A DNA stretch of 64,000 nt from an uncultured archaeon (lineage in GTDB: Archaea; Thermoproteota; EX4484-205; JAAOZP01), in NCBI GenBank assembly GCA_938045545.1, contig CALIBN010000012.1:1-64000 (forward strand), read 5' to 3'. The position numbers were made by a program, and so were the translations under genes. Positions 34,562 to 43,455 of this stretch are shown one piece after another (the first letter of the stretch is position 1; each line of letters starts with the position of its first letter). The notes beneath the pieces were generated by a model. That model made no database searches, was not told where the DNA came from, and saw only the letters and a program-made list of their open reading frames with translations.

Positions 34562-35416
34562 TCATTTTCTCATTTTGGACACAAGGTACTTGAGAATCTT
34601 CTCTGGAATGTTAATGCCGGTGGCCTCCATGCTTCCCCTGAACTCAGGCGTAGGATTAACCTCGTTAACAACATAGCCCTCTTTAGGGCTTTCCATCACG
34701 TCGATCCCTACTATTTCTCCACCTACCGCTTTGGATGCTTTAAGCACTACTTCGGAAAGCTCGTCGGTGACCTCTGCCTTCTCGCTTTTTCCGCCTATAG
34801 CTATGTTTGTCTTCCACTGGTCTGGTGGGGAAACCCTGTATATTGCGGAAACAACCTCGTCCCCTATTACCGTGGCCCTAATATCTCGGCCAGGCTTCTC
34901 AACATACTCCTGGACGTAGAACACCTGGTAGAGCGGAAACATGTATAAACGGTCTTCAAGCACTGCTTCAGCAGTATACCTGTCCTTTATAAGGGAGATT
35001 AGTCTTCCCCAGCTTCCTATGACGGGTTTCAACACCGCCGGGTAGCCTGTCTTGCTGAAGGAGTCTAGGGCAGACTGGTAGGAGAAGGAAACTACCGTGA
35101 AAGGGGTTTTCACGTTGTTCTTAATGAGCTCAACCGTTGTGAAGAGCTTGTTGCCAGCTATCTGCAGTGTTTTGAAGGAGCTTACCGACGTTATTCCAAT
35201 CCCTTCAAGGTAGCTTGAGAAATGGAGCGATTTAAAGTAGGATACGCATCTCAGGAGGGCCGTGTCAACATCCTGGAGCTCAGGAACCCTCCTGCCGAGT
35301 GTGAATGAATACTCGTCGACGTTTAGCTTTTTGAATGGTATTGAAAGGTTTTCAGCGACTTTGAAAAGCTCCTTCTCTTCAAACCTTATCTGGTCATAAA
35401 AAATGCTTAAAGGCAA
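34562..35416 (-). CDS. lysX: Glutamate/aminoadipate-LysW ligase (ATP-grasp)
   Basis: 284 residues, RimK-type ATP-grasp: LKPVIGSWGRLISLIKD, YVQEYVEKPGRDIRATVIGD, VGIDVMESPKEGYVVNEVNPTPEFRG with the Mg-binding Glu/Asn. It joins the amino group of aminoadipate (lysine branch) or glutamate (arginine branch) to the LysW C-terminal Glu. TTG 35416 lies 9 bases after lysW. Only one lysX is present in the window, so it may be bifunctional or the second copy may lie elsewhere. Confidence 0.94.
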   Translation of the reverse strand: MPLSIFYDQIRFEEKELFKVAENLSIPFKKLNVDEYSFTLGRRVPELQDVDTALLRCVSYFKSLHFSSYLEGIGITSVSSFKTLQIAGNKLFTTVELIKNNVKTPFTVVSFSYQSALDSFSKTGYPAVLKPVIGSWGRLISLIKDRYTAEAVLEDRLYMFPLYQVFYVQEYVEKPGRDIRATVIGDEVVSAIYRVSPPDQWKTNIAIGGKSEKAEVTDELSEVVLKASKAVGGEIVGIDVMESPKEGYVVNEVNPTPEFRGSMEATGINIPEKILKYLVSKMRK

Positions 35417-35425
35417 TTTCTACGC

Positions 35426-35599
35426 CTACTCGCCCCAGTCTTCGCCTGAGAGCTGAATCTTCCTCGTCTTAACCGTGCCGCCGCTTATCTCTATTATCTC
35501 AAGGTCTGACCCGCACTCTGGGCAGGTCACTACTTCACCCACTATCGCGTCATCAGGGACTTCGAACACCGCTAAGCATTCCTCGCATTCCGTCTTCAT
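35426..35599 (-). CDS. lysW: Amino-group carrier protein LysW
   Basis: 57 residues from ATG 35599; an upstream GTG at 35617 is possible but would add a nonconserved leader. It has CEEC and CPEC zinc knuckles (KTECEECLAVFEVPDD... VVTCPECGSDLEI) and the invariant C-terminal EDWGE. The terminal Glu is the attachment point for the pathway intermediates. It sits between argG and lysX. Confidence 0.97.
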   Translation of the reverse strand: MKTECEECLAVFEVPDDAIVGEVVTCPECGSDLEIIEISGGTVKTRKIQLSGEDWGE

Positions 35600-35635
35600 G
35601 AGTGTTGAAGATTCCACATGTTCCTGCTTATAAAT

Positions 35636-36835
35636 TTAGCTTTTACGATAACGCACCTCGTTCGCCCTCACGGTTGAAAGACCCCAGAGCTGTATGAAAC
35701 CGTCCGCCAAGGTCTGGTCGAACCTTGACAGTGACGAGTAGGTTGCTCTCTTCTCATCGTAGAGCGATTTCGCAGAGCGTCTCCCAACGATTAACGCCTC
35801 ACCTTTAAACAGTTTAACCCTAACCTCGCCATCAACATTCTCCTGCGTGAAGTCTATGAATGCTTCAATAGCCCTTCTTAAAGGCTCGAACCACAGCCCT
35901 GAGTAGACGAGCCAAGCCCATGTCGCTTCAAGCCTCCTCTTCTCCTCCAGCTCAAGCCTTGTTAACACGAGTTTCTCAAGATCCTGATGCGCCCTTATTA
36001 TGGTTAACGCTGCAGGAGCCTCATAGACTTCTCTGGACTTTATTCCAACCACGCGATCCTCCATGTGGTCTATCCTGCCGAAGCCGTGTGACCCAGCCAC
36101 CCTGTTAACCCGGAGTATTAATTCAACAGGGTCAAGCTTCTCCCCGTTCAGTCTTGTCGGAACACCCTTGTTGAACTCAAGAATCAAGTACTCCGGCTCA
36201 CCCGGGGCCTCAGATACCGGTCTGCTCCAGACGAATGCCTCCTCAGGGGGCTCAACCCACGGGTCCTCAAGCTCACCGCCCTCAATGGACCTGCTCCAAA
36301 GATTGTCGTCTATGCTGAACCTGCTTTTCCCACGGTCCATTTTAACACCCTTCTTCTCCAAGTATTCAACCTCTCCATCTCTGCTTAATCCCCATTCCCT
36401 GACGGGCGCGAGGATTCTAAGCCTAGGGTTCAGCGACCTTATTGACACTTCGAACCTAACCTGGTCGTTACCCTTCCCGGTGCAGCCGTGGGCAACTGTT
36501 GAAGCACCTTTTTTCTCAGCCACCTCGACGATCTTTGATGCTATCAGGGGTCTTGAAAGAGAAGTGCCCATTGGATAAACACCCTCGTATAGGCCGTTAG
36601 CCTTAATAGCTCTTAAAACATATTGTTCAACAAACTCTCTCCTAGCGTCTATTTTAACAACCTCTGCTGCGCCAAGCCTCTCAGCCCTTTCAACAGCGGC
36701 CTCAAAATCCTCTTTCTGGCCGACGTCGACGAGGACGGCGATAACATCCATGCCGTATTTCTCCCCTATCCAAGGTATCATGACTGAAGTGTCTAAACCT
36801 CCTGAATACGCCAGCACGCATGTCTCTTTCAACAC
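35636..36835 (-). CDS. argG: Argininosuccinate synthase
   Basis: 399 residues: VLAYSGGLDTSVMIPWIGEKYG (PP-loop), VAHGCTGKGNDQVRFEVS, LAPVREWGLSRDGEVEYL, MDRGKSRFSIDDNLW. It condenses citrulline and aspartate. It begins 18 bases before lysW, which ties this LysW operon to arginine synthesis. It shares a divergent promoter region with the gene at 36896. Confidence 0.97.
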   Translation of the reverse strand: MLKETCVLAYSGGLDTSVMIPWIGEKYGMDVIAVLVDVGQKEDFEAAVERAERLGAAEVVKIDARREFVEQYVLRAIKANGLYEGVYPMGTSLSRPLIASKIVEVAEKKGASTVAHGCTGKGNDQVRFEVSIRSLNPRLRILAPVREWGLSRDGEVEYLEKKGVKMDRGKSRFSIDDNLWSRSIEGGELEDPWVEPPEEAFVWSRPVSEAPGEPEYLILEFNKGVPTRLNGEKLDPVELILRVNRVAGSHGFGRIDHMEDRVVGIKSREVYEAPAALTIIRAHQDLEKLVLTRLELEEKRRLEATWAWLVYSGLWFEPLRRAIEAFIDFTQENVDGEVRVKLFKGEALIVGRRSAKSLYDEKRATYSSLSRFDQTLADGFIQLWGLSTVRANEVRYRKS

Positions 36836-36864
36836 GAACCACTGTTTTCCGGCTGCAAAAAAAT

Positions 36865-36890
36865 CTTTTTAAGAGTTTCCCTACGCGTAG
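36865..36890. promoter_or_regulatory. Shared TATA region with palindromic operator
   Basis: CTTTTTAAG (36865-36873) lies about 27 nt before the plus-strand ATG 36896 and about 34 nt before argG on the minus strand. A 10-base perfect palindrome CTACGCGTAG (36881-36890) occupies the plus-strand initiation region, so a bound protein there would block the surface-protein gene while leaving argG freer. Confidence 0.5.
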
Positions 36891-36895
36891 GAGTT

Positions 36896-38716
36896 ATGAA
36901 GAGGCTTAGGGGAGCAGTTGCAAGCAGCGCGACGATACTGCTTATAATCATGCTTGTTGCAGCTGTATACTTGCCTCTACGGGTTTCAGCCGAGCCGGAG
37001 CTAAGCATCCCGCTTTACAGGAGCCCGAGGATAGACGGGGTTGTTTCAGCAGGCGAGTATCCTGTTGAACAGCTCAGCCTACCATGGGGGAAGGCGTATA
37101 CTGTCCATAATGAAAGCTACCTGTTTTTCGCACTAGTTTTGAACAACGCTTGCAGGACGGTTGACCTCCTTTTTAACGCTGGTGTTTTAAACAGCACTGT
37201 CCTCACGGTCAGCACGACGAGATATGCTGTGAACAGGTCGGGCGTGTTAAGATACTTCTACGGGCACGGGGAGGATTGGCTTGAGGAGGCTGCGGGCAAC
37301 ATAGTCCTAAGGGTTGTTAACGGAACTGTTTCCTGGACTATTGAACTGGCCATACCGTTATCGAAGCTGGACGTTTATCCTAACACGCCTAGAACACTAG
37401 GGTTCGCCCTGATCGCCTCCGGAGTAGGGGTTAACTATTCTTGGCCTGCTGGCGCTCTTCTCAGCAACCCGTCCAGCTGGGGCGTTGCCTCCTCTCCTGA
37501 CAACTGGGCGACTAGGTGCGACGTCGCGCTTGAAGGAGTCTACCTGGATAAGAAGAGCCTCATCGCAGGCTCCAACTTGACTCTCATCCTGGTTTTAAGA
37601 AACAAGGGGGACGCGGCTATTCCGGACTATTTGATAACCATCATGCTTGACGATGCTTTGATCGCAAACAATACTGGCAGCCAGCTTGGGCTCAAAACCC
37701 CTATGGTTGAATCAGACTGGGTGCGCTTTGAGAGGATTATCTCCAACGTTACCGAGGGCAGCCACGTTGTAAAAGTATGGGTTAAAGCGCTTAACGTGTT
37801 TCACGACTCGGATGAAGATAATAATTTCGACCAGGCTAGTTTCACAGCCAGGCTTGCCAAGATAAGCGTGTTCAGCACGCCCGGTGTGACGGTTGAGCTG
37901 GATGGTGAAAGCCAGATAATAACAGATGAAAACGGGGTGGTTTTCTACACTACGTATGGCGTCAAGACCCTTAGGGCACAGGAAATACATCGTCCTACTG
38001 AAGGTGTTAGATACGTGTTCACCGGATGGAAGCAGGAAGGCTCAAAAACTTTTTCTCCACAGCTAGCATTGACTGTTGAAGGAGACCTTAAGCTGACAGC
38101 AGAGTATAGGAAGGAATACCTGGTTAACCTGAGCTTCGTTGATAAGGATAATGCTCCGCTACAACCATCATTCTACCTTTGCACGCTTCCTAACAACACT
38201 GTTTACAACGGGACTTTAAGAGGCTTCTGGGTAACAGGGGGAGACCTTAGGCTGACGATGGTTAAATACGCAGGGTTGAACGTTCTCGACGAGGCTATGA
38301 TAGTCTATGTTAATGAGCCTAAGGAGATCAGGGTTTCGTGCAATGTTGTAAGCGGATCCGTGAAAGTGGTCGACCCCTTTTCAATGCCCATAGAGGGTGC
38401 TGAGGTGAAGGTGGTCTTCACGAATAATACTCAGGCCAAGTATGTCACCGGGTCGGGCGGCACCGTTAACATAAGCAGGGTTGCCGGTGGGGAGCTGACG
38501 CTCACAGTAACCAACCTGGGATACTCGGCGACTGTTAAGGTAAGCTTCCTGACGGAGAGAGAGGTAACCATAAGGATACCCATGTCGCTGAACGTGGTTC
38601 TCATAATAATCGGAGCCTTTTTAATAGTGGTTATAATCATAGTGTTTAAAATTCTTCGCACGAGAGAAAGGCTGGCTCCGAGGAAGCCTGAAGAATACGA
38701 GTTTGAAGAACTATAG
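36896..38716 (+). CDS. Membrane-anchored surface protein with Ig-like domains
   Basis: 606 residues. Signal peptide (ATILLIIMLVAAVYLPLRVSA), then a CBM9/DOMON-like domain at about 35-195 (RSPRIDGVVSAGEYPVEQLS), a CARDB-like domain at about 205-320 (GSNLTLILVLRNKGDAAIP), a beta repeat at about 320-400 (FTGWKQEGSKTFSPQLAL), a carboxypeptidase-regulatory-like domain at about 480-560, and a single C-terminal membrane helix at about 566-585 followed by a basic/acidic tail. The body is extracellular. Probably binds a cell-surface or polysaccharide ligand; no enzyme motif is seen. Confidence 0.78.
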   Translation: MKRLRGAVASSATILLIIMLVAAVYLPLRVSAEPELSIPLYRSPRIDGVVSAGEYPVEQLSLPWGKAYTVHNESYLFFALVLNNACRTVDLLFNAGVLNSTVLTVSTTRYAVNRSGVLRYFYGHGEDWLEEAAGNIVLRVVNGTVSWTIELAIPLSKLDVYPNTPRTLGFALIASGVGVNYSWPAGALLSNPSSWGVASSPDNWATRCDVALEGVYLDKKSLIAGSNLTLILVLRNKGDAAIPDYLITIMLDDALIANNTGSQLGLKTPMVESDWVRFERIISNVTEGSHVVKVWVKALNVFHDSDEDNNFDQASFTARLAKISVFSTPGVTVELDGESQIITDENGVVFYTTYGVKTLRAQEIHRPTEGVRYVFTGWKQEGSKTFSPQLALTVEGDLKLTAEYRKEYLVNLSFVDKDNAPLQPSFYLCTLPNNTVYNGTLRGFWVTGGDLRLTMVKYAGLNVLDEAMIVYVNEPKEIRVSCNVVSGSVKVVDPFSMPIEGAEVKVVFTNNTQAKYVTGSGGTVNISRVAGGELTLTVTNLGYSATVKVSFLTEREVTIRIPMSLNVVLIIIGAFLIVVIIIVFKILRTRERLAPRKPEEYEFEEL

Positions 38717-38732
38717 TGTCAAGCCGCTGTCT

Positions 38733-38993
38733 TCACTCCTCCTTCAAACCATCGGAGGAGCCTAGCGTCTCTTCGAAGAACCTGCGGAGGTCTTCAAGCG
38801 GCGTCAGCTCAAGCGAGCCTTCAAGGGGAGGCTCGCCGGTAATAATCTGGCCCCCAGCTTGGTCATACGTTAGCCTAAGGGTTTCAAGGTTTTTCAGATC
38901 TGTTTCACCCGTAATAGTCAGGTATGCGAGCCTCACCAGGACCTCGGCGTCTAGAAGTATGCGAGACTGCTTACGCGGCAACCTGTTTTTCAA
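38733..38993 (-). CDS. Small hypothetical protein
   Basis: 86 residues, convergent with the surface-protein gene (16-base gap). The N-terminus RILLDAEVLVRLAYLTITGETD suggests a helix-strand start, with an acidic C-terminus (EDLRRFFEETLGSSDGLKEE). It keeps a coding-like composition and no competing ORF covers it. The family is not recognised. Confidence 0.5.
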   Translation of the reverse strand: MKNRLPRKQSRILLDAEVLVRLAYLTITGETDLKNLETLRLTYDQAGGQIITGEPPLEGSLELTPLEDLRRFFEETLGSSDGLKEE

Positions 38994-39112
38994 AGCTCCT
39001 GAAAACGTATAAAAATCTTTTATTCTCCAGTTCTCCCATCTCGCCTTTCAAGTATGAAGGGTTTAAAGTAGTTATTACGAGTATAAAATACGATTGCAGA
39101 GAAGTACTATTC

Positions 39113-39166
39113 ATGTCGCGAAGAGTTATTAAGAAGAGTTTGAAAACAATAAGAGACAGCATATAA
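39113..39166 (+). CDS. Possible 17-residue leader peptide before the sugar kinase
   Basis: ATG 39113 lies 31 nt after the TATA box TATAAAAT (39082-39089), so the leaderless mRNA would begin with this frame. It encodes a very basic peptide (MSRRVIKKSLKTIRDSI) and stops 2 bases before the kinase ATG (taa-aa-atg). The layout suggests translational coupling or an attenuating leader. It may also be incidental. Confidence 0.35.
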   Translation: MSRRVIKKSLKTIRDSI

Positions 39167-39168
39167 AA

Positions 39169-40680
39169 ATGAGTTTAGTTCTCACGATCGATGTCGGCAG
39201 TACTAATATGAAAGGCCTTGTTATAAATAATGATGGAAAAGTTGTTGAGAGGAGAATTCATGAGTTAACGCTTCACTTGGAAAACAGGTTTGCCGGGCAC
39301 GAGCCGAAAGAACTTTTAGAGTCTTTCACCTACATGCTGGATTATTTTGGCAAAAAGTATGGGAGAAGCATTGAAGCAATATCAGTTACGACTTACAATC
39401 ATAGCATGCTGCTCGCAGACAAGGATGGGACACCCTTAACTAAAGTGATAACGCACCACGATACTAGGGCAGCAGAGGTTGAAAAAGAGATACTGGAAAA
39501 AGCTAATCCTTATGAACTATACGAGGAAACCGGGGCTCCTCCAATATTTGTATTCATGCCGTACAAGCTTTATTGGTTCATCAAAAAGGAACCTAGTGTT
39601 TTTAAAGAAGCCAAATATCTTTTGTTTTGCAAGGATTACTTATTATGGAAGACTGGTTTAATAACGGAGCCGTATATAGATCTTGCCACAGCCAGTGGGG
39701 GCGGGGTCGTTAACCTCAGGAAACTTAAGTACAGTGAGAAAGTGCTTAACTTACTCGGTATAGATGAAAACAGGTTTCCAAGGCTTTGCGAAGGTGGAAG
39801 AATCTTCGACACCATCCCGTCTAAAGTTTGTGGAGAATACGGGTTTAATCCGGATGTGAAAATCGTCTTTGCAACGTTTGACGGCGCAGCACAGAATTTC
39901 GGCCTAGGCTTAACTGAAAAAGGCACTGTTTTAAACATCGGGAGCACTGGCGTTATTAGAAAGCTTTCTAGTAAAGTGGTTCTAGACAAGAGTTTGGAAA
40001 TGCGGCTCTTTACTTATTATGCGGCAAATGGGCTCTACGCCGTGGGAGGCGCTTCGAATAGTGGCGGAGACTGTTTAAGATGGTTCAGAGACAATTTCGG
40101 TCAGATGGAAACTCTAATCGGCAGCAGCATTGGCAAAGACCCTTACAGTATTCTCGACTTAGAAGCAGAAAAAGCATTTCCCGGTTCAGAGGGCCTTATC
40201 TTTCTACCTTTTCTCACTGGTGAAAGGTTTCCCTATAGAGACCCAAATTTAACAGGTGCTTTCCTCGGCATCTCCAGAAGATGCAGTAGAGCTCATTTTA
40301 TAAGGGCGATAATGGAGGGAGTAGGGTATGTCATTAGAGCGATCGCCGATGCGCTTTCGGAAAACTCGATATGCCTAGATGAAGTATACTTGGTGGGGGG
40401 AGGTTCAAAATCTAAATTGTGGGCGCAAATCCTTTCAGATGTTCTCGGTTGCGAGATTAACGTTGTAGCGACAGGCGAAGACGCTACCAATTACGGTGCA
40501 GCAGCATTAGCCTTTAACGCTTTAACTCTCTCCAGCATAGAGGAGTTTTCAAATAAATGGGTTAAAGTTAGGGAAAAAGTTGTGCCCATAGAGAAGAATA
40601 GAATTGTTTATGAAGAAAACTATGCTACTTTCCTTAAACTAGTTAAGCTGTTGAGAAGCGTTGGAAGAAAAGACTCTTGA
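39169..40680 (+). CDS. FGGY-family carbohydrate kinase
   Basis: 503 residues. LTIDVGSTNMKGLVINNDGK is the phosphate-1 motif; VFATFDGAAQNFGLGLTEKGTVLNIGSTGVI and VYLVGGGSKSKLWAQILSDVL match the FGGY C-terminal domain with the GGGxxS adenosine loop. Relatives phosphorylate xylulose, gluconate, ribulose, erythritol or 2-keto sugars. Given the aldolase and D-hydroxyacid dehydrogenase downstream, the substrate may be a sugar acid or 2-keto-3-deoxy sugar, but this is inference. Confidence 0.88.
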   Translation: MSLVLTIDVGSTNMKGLVINNDGKVVERRIHELTLHLENRFAGHEPKELLESFTYMLDYFGKKYGRSIEAISVTTYNHSMLLADKDGTPLTKVITHHDTRAAEVEKEILEKANPYELYEETGAPPIFVFMPYKLYWFIKKEPSVFKEAKYLLFCKDYLLWKTGLITEPYIDLATASGGGVVNLRKLKYSEKVLNLLGIDENRFPRLCEGGRIFDTIPSKVCGEYGFNPDVKIVFATFDGAAQNFGLGLTEKGTVLNIGSTGVIRKLSSKVVLDKSLEMRLFTYYAANGLYAVGGASNSGGDCLRWFRDNFGQMETLIGSSIGKDPYSILDLEAEKAFPGSEGLIFLPFLTGERFPYRDPNLTGAFLGISRRCSRAHFIRAIMEGVGYVIRAIADALSENSICLDEVYLVGGGSKSKLWAQILSDVLGCEINVVATGEDATNYGAAALAFNALTLSSIEEFSNKWVKVREKVVPIEKNRIVYEENYATFLKLVKLLRSVGRKDS

Positions 40681-40734
40681 AAAATAAAGATAAAACTTAT
40701 ATAGTTTAGATTTTTACTTGGTAAGGGCATAATC

Positions 40735-41643
40735 ATGCATCCTGAGGGCATTGTTACAGCGATAATAACTCCACTTAAAGATGGTGTTGAAGTCGACGAA
40801 GATGGGGTCTCCTCACTAATAAACTTTCTGATTGAGAAAGGGGTTAAAGGCTTTTTTGTCCTTGGGACTTACGGTGAAGGAATACTCGTAAGCAAAGATG
40901 AACGTGAAAGAATGCTTGAAAAAGTAGTTGAAACCGTTCCAGATAAAACCAGCGTGATTGCTCACGTTGGCGCGACAGACGTAAAGACTGCTCTTGAGCT
41001 GGCGAAGCATGCGGCAAACCTGGGAATCGGAGCAATCAGTTCCGTAGGCCCAATCTATCATAAACCAGGCAAGGAGGGGTTGATTTCATACTACAGCTAT
41101 CTTTCAAAGGCTGGCGCTCCATTAATGGTGTACAACAATAAGGGTAGACAGGGATATAATATTTCGCCGAACGATTTTGAATCTATAGTTAGAGAGGTCC
41201 CAAGTGTAATAGGTATAAAGGATACGAGTTACGATGTTGAACAGCTTCAAAATTACATTGATACGTTTGGGAAGACTCATTATGTCGCAGGAGCCGGGGA
41301 CTCGCTAATAGCGGTGACCTTTTTAATTGGAGCTAAAGCCCATGTTTGCGGTATAGCCAACGCGTTTCCAGAAATTCCTTTATCGATTTACTCCGCCGTG
41401 AAAAACGGGGATGTTAAAAAAGCTTTCGAGCTTCAAGGCGTTGTAAACAGAATTAGGAGAGAATTAAGTAAATTTGGGGTTGAAACCCAGGTTGTCCTAA
41501 GGGAAATACTTAGGCTCAGGGGGGTTGACGTCGGTTCGTCACCAATACAGTTGAGGAGGCTCACCGAGGAGGAAAAGTTAGAGGTTAAAAGGTTCTCCGA
41601 GCCTTATATCGAATATGCGGAAAGCTTAGGGTTAGAAAGATGA
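40735..41643 (+). CDS. DHDPS/NAL-family aldolase
   Basis: 302 residues in a (beta/alpha)8 barrel: IVTAIITPLKDGVEVD, VLGTYGEGILVSKDERERML (GTYGE in place of GTTGE), VYNNKGRQGYNISP (catalytic Tyr) and VIGIKDTSYDVEQL (Schiff-base Lys). It cleaves or forms a pyruvate-containing compound such as a 2-keto-3-deoxy sugar acid. A TATA-like ACTTATATAG at about 40695-40704 gives it its own promoter; the stop overlaps the next start (ATGA). Confidence 0.88.
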   Translation: MHPEGIVTAIITPLKDGVEVDEDGVSSLINFLIEKGVKGFFVLGTYGEGILVSKDERERMLEKVVETVPDKTSVIAHVGATDVKTALELAKHAANLGIGAISSVGPIYHKPGKEGLISYYSYLSKAGAPLMVYNNKGRQGYNISPNDFESIVREVPSVIGIKDTSYDVEQLQNYIDTFGKTHYVAGAGDSLIAVTFLIGAKAHVCGIANAFPEIPLSIYSAVKNGDVKKAFELQGVVNRIRRELSKFGVETQVVLREILRLRGVDVGSSPIQLRRLTEEEKLEVKRFSEPYIEYAESLGLER

Positions 41644-42647
41644 GGCCCCGCGTAGCGATTGTGAACTCTAAATCTTTCGGGAGATTTACTGACGCTATAA
41701 GTAGGCTCGCATCAAGATGCATTGTGGATCAAATCGAAGTCTCGAAGAATGTGTCGGGGAAGGAATTGGCTGAGAAGCTCTCCGGATACCATTTTGTTGT
41801 AGCAAGCGTGACACCACGATATGGGGAAGAGTTCTTTAAAAGTAACGCAGACGTTGTCATGATTTTGAGGCATGGCATAGGCCTCGACAATGTTGATTTA
41901 AAGGCTGCGGAAGAGAATGGTGTGAAAATCGTTGCCGTACCTGGATATAAAGAAAGAGAGGCTGTTGCGGAACATACTGTAGCTTTAATGCTTTCCGCAC
42001 TGAGACGCGTCGCAGAAGCGAACGACGCCGTGAGAAAAGGCGGATGGCAAGAGCGCGCTAAATTCGTAAGTAGGAATATAAGTAGCCTCACAGTCGGTAT
42101 TGTAGGCTTCGGTAATATTGGCTCCAAGGTAGCTGAGATCCTTAGAAAAGGATTCGGCTCCAAAGTAATCGCCTACGATCCCTATGTGCAACAGGAGAAG
42201 ATGATGACTCTCGGGGTTGCACAGGTTAGCAGCATGATTGAACTTATGGCTAAAAGCGATATAGTTACTCTCCATACGAATCTCACTCCTGAAACATATC
42301 ATATCATTAGCAGGGAAACGCTAATGGGTGCGAGGAGAGGAATTATAGTGGTTAATACTGCGAGAGGAGAACTCATAGACCAAGATGCTCTCGTTGAAGC
42401 CATAGAGAAAGGCATTGTGGGTGCAGCAGCGTTGGATGTTGTTGAGAATGAGCCTATAGGTCTTGAGCACCCGCTTCTGAAATATAGTAATGTCGTGATC
42501 ACACCCCATATAGCAGCATATACTCGGGAATCGCTGGCAGCCATGGATGAGACGATTGTTGAAGCGATCTTCAACTATTTAGAAAAGAAACCGATTGAGG
42601 GTATTGTTGTAGACCCTATGAAATGCAGAAACTTAACACTTAGATAG
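41640..42647 (+). CDS. D-isomer-specific 2-hydroxyacid dehydrogenase (SerA-like)
   Basis: 335 residues. VGIVGFGNIGSKVAEILRKG is the NAD-binding loop; VNTARGELIDQDALVEAI contains the catalytic Arg; DVVENEPIGLEHPLL the Glu; NVVITPHIAAYTRESL the His. No ACT or regulatory domain is present, so a catabolic hydroxyacid dehydrogenase is likelier than serine biosynthesis. It overlaps the aldolase gene by 4 bases. Confidence 0.88.
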   Translation: MRPRVAIVNSKSFGRFTDAISRLASRCIVDQIEVSKNVSGKELAEKLSGYHFVVASVTPRYGEEFFKSNADVVMILRHGIGLDNVDLKAAEENGVKIVAVPGYKEREAVAEHTVALMLSALRRVAEANDAVRKGGWQERAKFVSRNISSLTVGIVGFGNIGSKVAEILRKGFGSKVIAYDPYVQQEKMMTLGVAQVSSMIELMAKSDIVTLHTNLTPETYHIISRETLMGARRGIIVVNTARGELIDQDALVEAIEKGIVGAAALDVVENEPIGLEHPLLKYSNVVITPHIAAYTRESLAAMDETIVEAIFNYLEKKPIEGIVVDPMKCRNLTLR

Positions 42648-42804
42648 TTTCGTTGCCTAGCGGTGGGACAGTATTATTACTAAAGCGCGAATTTCGGGTA
42701 ACGAATATGTTTGAAACCAGTAAATGTATTAACATAGGTATGCACATTGCACAAGTAATTTTAAGGACGAAAAGCTTTTAAATTTCAACTGGTCTTTCTT
42801 GTAC

Positions 42805-43383
42805 ATGAGTCTTATGGGAAAGAACGTAGTTATAATTGTAGCCAACGAGTTTGAGGATGTTGAGTTGCTATATCCTTTACTGCGTTTGAGCGAAGAAGGA
42901 GCTAAGATCACAGTTGTGCCAGTTAAGAGCGGGCTGCATCCAAGGCCTTCCGCTGAGAAGCCTGTATCCGGCAGATATGGAACGCCGGTGCCCCTTGAAG
43001 TCATGGCTCCAGGTAAGCGTTACATTATAAAAACGCTTGAAGAGATAAAACCCGAGGAAGTGGATTGCCTTCTTTTCCCCGGCGGATTCTCCCCAGATGC
43101 CTTGCGGACCAATGGGAAGGTCATTGAGCTGGTTAAGAGAGCGAATCAGCTTGGAAAGCTGATAGCAGCCATCTGCCACGGTCCTCAAGTGCTGATTTCG
43201 GCGGACATAGTTAGGGGCAAGAGGGTCACAGCATACAAGGCTGTTCGAGACGACCTGATTAACGCGGGCGCGGTTTTCGAAGATGTTCCAGCCATTAGGG
43301 ATGGGAACATAATAACGGGAAGGGTTCCAGATGATCTTCCCGAGTTCTGCCGGGAAATAATCTCCTTCCTCTCTAAACAGTGA
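42805..43383 (+). CDS. DJ-1/PfpI family protein
   Basis: 192 residues from ATG 42805, about 28 nt after the box CTTTTAAATT. FEDVELLYPLLRLSEEGAKI and LLFPGGFSPDALRTN lead to AAICHGPQVLISADIV, with the nucleophile-elbow Cys and adjacent His, typical of PfpI-type proteases/deglycases. Substrate is unknown; related proteins repair glycated compounds or degrade peptides. Confidence 0.88.
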   Translation: MSLMGKNVVIIVANEFEDVELLYPLLRLSEEGAKITVVPVKSGLHPRPSAEKPVSGRYGTPVPLEVMAPGKRYIIKTLEEIKPEEVDCLLFPGGFSPDALRTNGKVIELVKRANQLGKLIAAICHGPQVLISADIVRGKRVTAYKAVRDDLINAGAVFEDVPAIRDGNIITGRVPDDLPEFCREIISFLSKQ

Positions 43384-43455
43384 AGCCGCGACTAAACGTC
43401 ATGATGGAAAGACAGTACGCTTCCAACCTTTAGACTAGCCTAAATCAAGCCGCCA

